Positions 6,435 through 11,384 of a stretch of 11,384 bases of DNA are shown in pieces (position 1 is the stretch's first letter; each line of letters begins with the position of its first letter). The position numbers and the translations under genes are program-made. Where the stretch lies: positions 1-11,384 of the forward strand of contig ONWZ01000150.1 of the NCBI GenBank assembly GCA_900321645.1, given 5' to 3'. Source of the stretch: an uncultured Eubacteriales bacterium (lineage in GTDB: Bacteria; Bacillota_I; Bacilli_A; RF39; UBA660). A model generated the notes under the pieces. It was given only the letters and a program-made list of their open reading frames with translations. It was not told the origin of the DNA and searched no databases.

Positions 6435-7259
6435 ATGAAAGGACGCATCATCAAAAATATTAGTAATGATTACACTATTGATGCTAATCATATCTTATAT
6501 ACTTGTAAGCCTCGTGGTAAATTTCGCATTAATAATATGACTCCCCTTGTTGGTGATATTGTTACTTTTGATGAAATTAATTATTATATTACTGATATTG
6601 AACCAAGAAAAAACAAACTAATTAGACCAAGTATAGCTAATATTGATGCAGCGGTTATTGTTACTAGCGTTAAAAAGCCTGATTTTGATTCACATCTTTT
6701 AGATAAAACACTAACAATTATTTCTTATAATAACATTACTCCAATTATCTATTTTACGAAATTAGATTTATTAAATGATGAAGAATTAATAGTCATTACT
6801 AAGTATATTAATTATTACAAAAAGATTGGTTACCAAGTAGCCATTAAACCAGATGAATTATTAAAACTAGTTGAAAATAAAACAATTGTCTTTACTGGTC
6901 AAAGTGGTGCTGGTAAATCAACCTTATTAAATAAAATAGCTCCTCACCTAAAACTTAAAACTGATGAAATATCTGATGCTTTAGGTAGAGGAAAACATAC
7001 GACAAGACATACTGAACTATATGACGTAAATGGTACCTTTATTGCCGATACACCTGGCTTTTCAAAAATTGATTTCTATGATATGACTAAGATGGATATT
7101 AGAGATAATATGAAAGAAATGTTTGATAATCTAGAATATTGTAAATATAGTGATTGTATGCATATTAATGAAGATGGTTGTCATGTCATTAAACTAGTAA
7201 CAAAAGGTGAAATAATACCAAGTAGATATGACAATTACCTTAACTTTATTAGGAAGTGA
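6435..7259 (+). CDS. rsgA: Circularly permuted ribosome-assembly GTPase RsgA (CpgA)
   Basis: RsgA is a GTPase that checks late maturation of the 30S ribosomal subunit. The 274-residue protein has the family order: an N-terminal OB-fold (1-60), then permuted GTPase motifs with G4 TKLD (108-111), G1 GQSGAGKST (155-163), a G2-type GRGKHTTRHTEL (184-195) and G3 DTPGF (205-209). A C-terminal zinc motif C236-x4-C241-x-H243-x5-C249 follows. It is slightly short (typical about 290-300), mainly in loops. AAAGGAG lies five bases before the ATG, and the gene follows prkC by 15 bases. In B. subtilis the same protein (CpgA) is reported as a PrkC substrate, which fits this position; the equivalent threonine of the GRGKHTT segment is present here. 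Confidence 0.94.
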   Translation: MKGRIIKNISNDYTIDANHILYTCKPRGKFRINNMTPLVGDIVTFDEINYYITDIEPRKNKLIRPSIANIDAAVIVTSVKKPDFDSHLLDKTLTIISYNNITPIIYFTKLDLLNDEELIVITKYINYYKKIGYQVAIKPDELLKLVENKTIVFTGQSGAGKSTLLNKIAPHLKLKTDEISDALGRGKHTTRHTELYDVNGTFIADTPGFSKIDFYDMTKMDIRDNMKEMFDNLEYCKYSDCMHINEDGCHVIKLVTKGEIIPSRYDNYLNFIRK

Positions 7260-7263
7260 TTAG

Positions 7264-7893
7264 ATGATTAAAATTTCAACTTCTATTCTTTCTTTATCGC
7301 CAAGTGAAAGAGTTCTTAGTGTTCAAAAATTAAATAATACTAATACAGATTATATTCATATTGACGTTATGGACAACATCTTTGTTCCAAACTATCAATT
7401 ACCACTTGAAGAAGTGAATAATTTAGGGAAATATAGTAATAAACCATTCGATATTCACTTAATGGTAGAAGATCCCGAACCATTTATTAAAGGATTAACA
7501 TTTGATAACATCGATACGATTACTATTCACGTTGAAATAAAAAAAGATATAGATAAATTAATTGATTTAATTAAATCATATGGCTATCACGTCGGATTAG
7601 CCATTAACCCTAAAACTGATGTTTCACTATTAGAAAGATATTTAACTAAAGTGGATAAAATTCTTGTTATGAGTGTTGAACCAGGTTTTGGTAAGCAACC
7701 ATTTATTGAGACAACGCCAAACAAAATAATCGATATTATCGTTCTTAACCAAGATGTCCTTATCGAAGTTGACGGTGGTGTAAACAATAATACTATATCA
7801 CTAATCGATGGACTAAGCGATATTGTCGTCGTTGGTTCGTATATTACAAGTAAAGAAGATTATCAAGAAGCAATTAATAATATAAAAAATTAG
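7264..7893 (+). CDS. rpe: Ribulose-phosphate 3-epimerase
   Basis: Rpe interconverts D-ribulose 5-phosphate and D-xylulose 5-phosphate in the pentose phosphate pathway. The 209-residue TIM barrel has the metal and catalytic residues: H32 and D34 in IHIDVMD, H65 in FDIHLMV, and D170 in IEVDGGVN, where D34 and D170 are the acid/base pair. The phosphate-binding loop is SVEPGFGKQPF (137-147); family members usually have GFGGQ, so one glycine is a lysine here. The N-terminus reads STSIL instead of the common APSIL. The protein is a little shorter than usual (215-225). It begins four bases after the rsgA stop, with a GTGA-type ribosome site overlapping that stop. It ends the operon. Another sugar-phosphate epimerase of the same family, such as allulose-6-phosphate epimerase, is less likely given the operon. 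Confidence 0.92.
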   Translation: MIKISTSILSLSPSERVLSVQKLNNTNTDYIHIDVMDNIFVPNYQLPLEEVNNLGKYSNKPFDIHLMVEDPEPFIKGLTFDNIDTITIHVEIKKDIDKLIDLIKSYGYHVGLAINPKTDVSLLERYLTKVDKILVMSVEPGFGKQPFIETTPNKIIDIIVLNQDVLIEVDGGVNNNTISLIDGLSDIVVVGSYITSKEDYQEAINNIKN

Positions 7894-7905
7894 TTGCTTT
7901 TTTTT
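7870..7905 (+). terminator. Intrinsic terminator of the rlmN-rpe operon
   Basis: A 9-bp stem (GCAATTAAT at 7870-7878 with ATTAGTTGC at 7889-7897, one G-U pair) encloses a 10-base loop and is followed by eight T residues (7898-7905). The stop codon of rpe (TAG, 7891-7893) lies in the 3' arm. Confidence 0.75.
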
Positions 7906-7907
7906 GT

Positions 7908-7936
7908 TTTAAATTCGTATTATCATTCCATAATAT
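7908..7936 (+). promoter_or_regulatory. Candidate promoter of clpC
   Basis: TTTAAA (7908-7913) and TAATAT (7931-7936) are separated by 17 bases; each matches the sigma-A consensus at four of six positions. The predicted start near 7943 gives a leader of about 21 nt. This match is only moderate, but a promoter is required here because a terminator precedes. Confidence 0.4.
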
Positions 7937-7948
7937 TCATAGAATATT
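7932..7948 (+). repeat. Perfect inverted repeat over the clpC start point, candidate operator
   Basis: AATATTC (7932-7938) and GAATATT (7942-7948) form a perfect 7-bp inverted repeat with a 3-base spacer. It overlaps the proposed -10 box and start point of clpC. A dimeric repressor bound there would block transcription. It matches neither the CtsR direct repeat nor CIRCE. The arms are AT-rich, so chance occurrence cannot be excluded. Confidence 0.4.
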
Positions 7949-7954
7949 TAGAAA

Positions 7955-7960
7955 GGTGAT
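7955..7960 (+). promoter_or_regulatory. Ribosome site deciding the clpC start
   Basis: GGTGAT (preceded by AGAAA) directly abuts ATG 7961, too close for good initiation. It lies three bases from ATG 7964, the same spacing seen for rlmN and the thioredoxin-like gene. Confidence 0.55.
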
Positions 7961-7963
7961 ATG

Positions 7964-10222
7964 ATGATTAGCAATTTTAATGAAGAAGCCCAAGAAATAA
8001 TGATTAAAGCTAAATTAGAAATGTTGGAATTAAGACATCCCTATGTTGGAACTGAACATTTAGTTTTAGCTATTCTTCACTCCGATAACGAAGTTAGTAA
8101 AAACTTAATTAAATATGATTTAACTTATAATCGTTTTAAAAAAGAAATTCTAAATATCATTGGTAAAGGTAGTAAAAAAAGTGAATTTTTTCTCCACACT
8201 CCTCTCCTAAAAAAAGTAATTGAAAATGCCATTATGGATAGTAAGGATAATAATCAAGGAAGCGTTACTATCCATCATTTATTTGGATCTTTATTAGATG
8301 TTGGTGAAGGTATTGCCATTAGAATATTCATCGGTATGGGTCTTGATGTTGAGTCAATGTACGATGAATTTTCAGAGAAATTATATGAAACAAAAGGTAA
8401 AAAGAAAAAATTACTTATCGAAGAACTTGGAATAAATATCAATGAGCGTGTCAAAGAACATGAAATTGATCCGGTTATTGGTCGTGAAAAAGAAATCCAC
8501 TATCTTGAAGAGATACTATGTCGAAGAACCAAAAATAATCCCCTATTAATTGGCGAACCTGGAGTTGGTAAGACGGCCATTGTCGAAGGTTTAGCTACTT
8601 TAATAGAGAATTATGAAGTACCAACTAAACTACAAAATAAGAAAATAATTTCCCTAGATATGGCCAGTGCCGTCGCTGGTACCAAATATCGCGGTGAATT
8701 TGAAGAAAGAATTAAAAAAATGCTCTCTGAAATTGAAGAACATGAAGAAATCATTCTTTTTATTGATGAAATTCATACCTTAATTGGTGCAGGTGGAGCT
8801 GAAGGAGCGATAGATGCCTCTAATATTTTAAAACCAGCACTAGCAAGAGGCAAAATCCGATGTATTGGAGCAACCACTAATGACGAGTATAAAAAACACT
8901 TTGAAAAAGATAAAGCCCTAACCAGAAGATTTCAAATTATTAACATTGAAGAACCGTCTATCGAAGAGACCAAAAACATTCTCTACCGGTTAAAACCGAT
9001 CTATGAAAAATACCATAATGTCCGAATTGAAAATCATTTAATTGATGACATAATTACCATAACTGAAAAATATATTTATGATCGTTTTAGACCAGATAAA
9101 CAAATTGACATTTTAGATGAAGTATGTAGTAAAGTAGGTATTAGTAAATTATCATCTAAACATGTATCAAACATCAAATTAAAAGAAATAAGAGACAAGA
9201 AAGAATTATATATCAAAGAAAATAATATCAAAAAAGCCTATGAATGCAAGATTAAAGAAACAAAGTACAGCAATATGCTTTTAAAAGAAAAAGAAACATC
9301 TTTCGTGACAATCGATGATATTGCAAACATTATAAATAGTAAAACAGGAATCCCTATTTATGAAATTTTAAATGACCATAAACGTATTATTGATGAAATT
9401 GAAAACAATTTAAAGAAAAACATTGTTGGTCAAGATAAGGCTATAAAAAGAATCATGGCCATCACCAAAATGATCAAGTTAGGATACCATAATAACAATT
9501 GTTTTTCTTTTCTCTTCGTAGGGCCTCCAGGAACAGGTAAAACCAAACTAGCTAACATATATGGTGAGATAGTTAGTAAACAAAAAATAATTAAAATAGA
9601 TATGTCAGAATTTTCTGACAGTATGTCAATTAGTAAGTTTATTGGCGGATCAGCTGGATATGTCGGATACGATGATAATAAATATGTTTTAAGAGAAATA
9701 AAAGATAATCCTAATAGTGTAATCATTTTTGATGAAATTGATAAAGCTCATCCCAAAATTGTTGATATAATTAAACAAATTCTGGAAGATGGTAAAATAA
9801 AAGATGCCAAAAACAATATTATCAAATTTAATAATATCATTATTATGACTACCAACAAAGGTTACAAAAAGCAAAATATTGGTTTTACCAACGAGGAACA
9901 CGAATCAAATGAATTAACCGAGGTATTTTCTCCTTCGTTTATTAATCGAATCGATGAAATTATTTATTTTAAACCATTAGAAAAAGATGATATTATGACA
10001 ATTATTAATAATGAAATAACCAAATTAAAGGAAAAATACTCTAATATCAGCATAAATATTGATAAAAATATTATCAATGAATTAATAACTAATGCAAAAT
10101 ATCAAGACTATGGCGCAAGTAATATCAATAAAATAATTCGCAATCATCTTGAAAATATTATTGTCGATGGCATTATTAATAACCAAAAGGAAGTGAATAT
10201 TGATTCCATTTTTTCAAAGTAA
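7964..10222 (+). CDS. clpC: ClpC-type AAA+ unfoldase, ATPase subunit of a Clp protease
   Basis: This two-ring AAA+ chaperone unfolds proteins and feeds them to ClpP. Of 752 residues, 1-140 form the Clp N-domain with two repeats. D1 has Walker A GEPGVGKT (197-204), pore loop GTKYRGEFE (239-247), Walker B LFIDE (265-269) and arginine fingers R321/R322. A middle domain (about 390-452) is some 12 residues shorter than in B. subtilis ClpC. D2 has Walker A GPPGTGKT (520-527), pore loop GYVGYD (565-570), Walker B IIFDE (587-591) and arginine finger R662. An IGF loop (639-641) is the ClpP-docking tripeptide, which ClpB lacks. Oddity: the sensor-2 GAR of D2 reads GAS (S719). ATG 7961 would add one Met but is too near the ribosome site. 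The ctsR, mcsA and mcsB genes usual upstream are absent. A ClpE or other ClpP-partner name is possible, but no N-terminal zinc finger is present. Confidence 0.9.
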   Translation: MISNFNEEAQEIMIKAKLEMLELRHPYVGTEHLVLAILHSDNEVSKNLIKYDLTYNRFKKEILNIIGKGSKKSEFFLHTPLLKKVIENAIMDSKDNNQGSVTIHHLFGSLLDVGEGIAIRIFIGMGLDVESMYDEFSEKLYETKGKKKKLLIEELGININERVKEHEIDPVIGREKEIHYLEEILCRRTKNNPLLIGEPGVGKTAIVEGLATLIENYEVPTKLQNKKIISLDMASAVAGTKYRGEFEERIKKMLSEIEEHEEIILFIDEIHTLIGAGGAEGAIDASNILKPALARGKIRCIGATTNDEYKKHFEKDKALTRRFQIINIEEPSIEETKNILYRLKPIYEKYHNVRIENHLIDDIITITEKYIYDRFRPDKQIDILDEVCSKVGISKLSSKHVSNIKLKEIRDKKELYIKENNIKKAYECKIKETKYSNMLLKEKETSFVTIDDIANIINSKTGIPIYEILNDHKRIIDEIENNLKKNIVGQDKAIKRIMAITKMIKLGYHNNNCFSFLFVGPPGTGKTKLANIYGEIVSKQKIIKIDMSEFSDSMSISKFIGGSAGYVGYDDNKYVLREIKDNPNSVIIFDEIDKAHPKIVDIIKQILEDGKIKDAKNNIIKFNNIIIMTTNKGYKKQNIGFTNEEHESNELTEVFSPSFINRIDEIIYFKPLEKDDIMTIINNEITKLKEKYSNISINIDKNIINELITNAKYQDYGASNINKIIRNHLENIIVDGIINNQKEVNIDSIFSK

Positions 10223-10223
10223 G

Positions 10224-10232
10224 TGATATAAT
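10224..10232 (+). promoter_or_regulatory. Candidate extended -10 promoter of queH
   Basis: TGATATAAT (10224-10232) directly follows the clpC stop codon and is identical to the extended -10 of the rlmN promoter. No good -35 is visible at the right distance. The predicted start near 10239 gives a leader of only about 12 nt containing GGTGAT. No terminator separates clpC and queH, so read-through is also likely. Confidence 0.45.
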
Positions 10233-10250
10233 ACTAACTGGTGATGAACT

Positions 10251-10862
10251 ATGTATGAATCTTATCACAAGTTATGTTTAAAAGAATTAGATAATATCAA
10301 AGATCGACCTCGCTTATTATTACATAGTTGTTGTGCCCCATGTAGTTCATGGGTGATAACTTTCTTAACGAAATATTTTGATATTACAATCTTATACTAT
10401 AATCCAAATATATCACCAATCGAAGAGTATGAAAAGCGTAAAAAAGAACAAATACGTCTTATTAATGAAATTGAACATGAAGGTATCATTGATATCATCG
10501 ATTGCGACTATGATAATGATATATATGAATCCAAAATTAAAGGTTACGAAGATTGCCCTGAGCGCGGTGCCAGATGTACTATTTGCTTCAATTTAAGGTT
10601 AGAAAAAGCAGCTAAAGTAGCCGCTCTAAATGAATATGATTATTTTTGCTCGACCTTAACAGTAAGTCCATATAAAAATGCCCCATTAATTAATGAAATT
10701 GGTGAAGAATTAAGTAAAAAATATCGTGTTAAATGGTTATATTCTGATTTTAAAAAAAATAATGGATATAAAAATTCAATTGAATTATCTAAAAAATATA
10801 ATTTATATAGACAAGATTATTGTGGTTGCATTTATTCACAAAGAAAAAATATTTTAGATTAA
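10251..10862 (+). CDS. queH: Epoxyqueuosine reductase QueH
   Basis: QueH (formerly DUF208) removes the epoxide oxygen from epoxyqueuosine in tRNA, the last step of queuosine synthesis at wobble position 34; it replaces the unrelated cobalamin-dependent QueG. The 203-residue protein has the family cysteines: CCAPC near the N-terminus (C27, C28, C31), C109-x2-C112 in ARCTICFNLRLEKAA, and C191-x-C193 in RQDYCGCIYS near the C-terminus. These hold a [4Fe-4S] cluster and a nearby metal/redox site in characterised members. There is no membrane segment. The ATG has GGTGAT seven bases upstream, counting from the GGTG core. It follows clpC by 28 bases but has a candidate promoter of its own. Other queuosine genes are not in the window; an organism with QueH may make or salvage the precursor. 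Confidence 0.93.
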   Translation: MYESYHKLCLKELDNIKDRPRLLLHSCCAPCSSWVITFLTKYFDITILYYNPNISPIEEYEKRKKEQIRLINEIEHEGIIDIIDCDYDNDIYESKIKGYEDCPERGARCTICFNLRLEKAAKVAALNEYDYFCSTLTVSPYKNAPLINEIGEELSKKYRVKWLYSDFKKNNGYKNSIELSKKYNLYRQDYCGCIYSQRKNILD

Positions 10863-10891
10863 AAAAAGGAATTTTAAATTCCTTTTTTATT
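10861..10891. terminator. Bidirectional terminator between queH and the tail-anchored protein gene
   Basis: GGAATTT (10868-10874) and AAATTCC (10876-10882) form an inverted repeat, flanked by five or more A residues on the left and six T residues (10883-10888) on the right. It therefore works as a hairpin plus T-run on both strands. It fills the 27-base gap between two convergent genes. Confidence 0.8.
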
Positions 10892-11384
10892 ATTTCATTG
10901 TAAAATATTGAAATGCTTCATAGCCTAAGAATACACAAGATAATACAAAGAAGATGATCGCAATTGCCATAAAAAATTTATTATTAGCAAATCCTTTAGA
11001 TCTTGTTAATTTCTTAACATCTTCTTCTACCTTTGGTTGCGCTTCGATAACAGCTGTGTCTTCACCAAATTCTCTTAATGATTCAACGCCATCTTGTGCA
11101 GCAGCTACAACTTTATCAGTATTTTCTTCACCAAGGGCCTTATTTAAATTACTTTCCGTAGATCCATCAAATATAGGTGTTGAAACAACTGGTTCAACCG
11201 CTGGAATTGGTTGAACTGGCGTTTGAACAGGCCCTACTTGTACAGGAGCTGGTTCTACAGTTGGTTCTGGAATTGCTACTGGTGTTGGCTCAACTGTTGG
11301 TAGTGGAGCTGGCTCCAAAACAGATTCTTCCTTAATTTCCTCTTTAGGAGATTCTGGAATTGGCTCAGCTACATGAATTGCTGC
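10890..11384 (-). CDS. Pro/Glu-rich tail-anchored membrane protein, 5' end beyond window
   Basis: I do not recognise this protein. The frame ends at 10890 and is open to the right edge, giving 164 visible residues without their N-terminus. An internal TTG (11316-11318) could be read as a start but has no ribosome site, and the same composition continues upstream of it. Visible residues 1-70 are a low-complexity Pro/Glu/Val/Thr region built from E-P-x-P-type repeats (VEPTP, PEPTVEPAP, PVQTPVQP). Residues 71-125 are acidic and predicted soluble. A basic patch (KKLTRSK, 124-130) precedes one hydrophobic helix (about 137-158), with six or fewer residues after it. This is the layout of a tail-anchored protein with its bulk on the cytoplasmic side. 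It could extend away from the membrane as a spacer, but the function is unknown. Confidence 0.75.
   Translation of the reverse strand, partial: AAIHVAEPIPESPKEEIKEESVLEPAPLPTVEPTPVAIPEPTVEPAPVQVGPVQTPVQPIPAVEPVVSTPIFDGSTESNLNKALGEENTDKVVAAAQDGVESLREFGEDTAVIEAQPKVEEDVKKLTRSKGFANNKFFMAIAIIFFVLSCVFLGYEAFQYFTMK
11175..11384 (-). repeat. Low-complexity Pro/Glu repeat-coding region
   Basis: On the minus strand this stretch codes for imperfect repeats of Glu-Pro-Thr/Ala-Pro/Val type. Its G+C is visibly higher than in the neighbouring genes because of CCA and GCT/GGA codons. The repeats are degenerate rather than exact, so this is protein-level repetition and probably slippage- or duplication-derived. 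Confidence 0.55.

Noticed and set aside
7898..7963. CtsR or CIRCE heat-shock operator before clpC
   Set aside because: Neither the CtsR tandem heptamer (GGTCAAA type) nor the CIRCE inverted repeat (TTAGCACTC type) is present; only the unrelated AATATTC palindrome is seen.
10378..10596. 72-codon plus-strand ORF inside queH
   Set aside because: Out of frame with a clearly conserved gene, with no ribosome site or recognisable product.
10954..11214. Plus-strand ORF opposite the tail-anchored protein gene
   Set aside because: It is a shadow of the Ala/Pro/Glu-rich gene on the other strand; it has no ribosome site and lies past the bidirectional terminator.
1..11384. Mycoplasma-type genetic code (TGA as Trp)
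   Set aside because: TGA terminates the kinase-like gene and rsgA at expected ends, and Trp is encoded by TGG in trmL, prpC and prkC.
11175..11384. CRISPR or tandem DNA repeat
   Set aside because: The repetition is imperfect, in frame and explained by Pro/Glu-rich protein coding; there are no regular spacers.

Overview
The window is an AT-rich (roughly 30% G+C by eye) stretch of bacterial chromosome from a low-G+C Gram-positive. The gene order rlmN-prpC-prkC-rsgA-rpe is the one known from Bacilli and relatives. TGA is used only as a stop and TGG encodes Trp, so this is not a mycoplasma using code 4. A PASTA kinase argues for a walled cell. Together these suggest an uncultured gut-type Bacilli/Erysipelotrichia/RF39-like genome; the exact taxon is inference. 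No phage, insertion sequence, CRISPR array, tRNA or rRNA is visible, and no gene-free stretch exceeds about 110 bases.

Layout. (1) 1-2698, minus strand: a membrane-anchored, cysteine-free thioredoxin-like protein overlaps trmL (tRNA C34/U34 2'-O-methyltransferase). After a terminator comes an atypical protein-kinase-like gene, and after another terminator a large coiled-coil protein that runs off the left edge. Each of the last two genes has its own sigma-A-type promoter directly abutting or overlapping the previous gene's terminator. (2) 2809-7893, plus strand: a tightly packed five-gene operon with rlmN (23S/tRNA m2A methyltransferase), prpC (PP2C phosphatase), prkC (Ser/Thr kinase with three PASTA repeats), rsgA (30S-assembly GTPase) and rpe (ribulose-5-phosphate epimerase). 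It is served by an extended -10 promoter and closed by a hairpin that contains the rpe stop codon. (3) 7964-10862, plus strand: a ClpC-type AAA+ unfoldase with its own promoter and a perfect inverted repeat over the start point, then queH (epoxyqueuosine reductase) with a probable extended -10 promoter of its own. (4) 10890-11384, minus strand: the C-terminal part of a Pro/Glu-rich tail-anchored membrane protein, converging on queH across a bidirectional terminator.

How the genes fit together. The operon joins ribosome and tRNA maturation (RlmN, RsgA) with the PrkC/PrpC phosphorylation switch, which in relatives senses cell-wall fragments and has translation GTPases, including RsgA, among its substrates. 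TrmL and QueH both modify the tRNA anticodon wobble position. ClpC, with a ClpP-docking IGF loop, is the protein-quality-control component.

Most of the window is conserved housekeeping DNA. I did not find a clearly new system. The points most worth a second look are: very compact regulation (all six predicted promoters give 12-21-nt leaders, and terminators are built into gene ends); a palindrome at the clpC start point in the absence of a CtsR box; a ClpC second ATPase domain lacking the usual sensor-2 arginine, with a shortened middle domain; an atypical kinase beside an unknown coiled-coil gene; a cysteine-free thioredoxin-like membrane protein coupled to trmL; and the Pro/Glu-rich tail-anchored protein.
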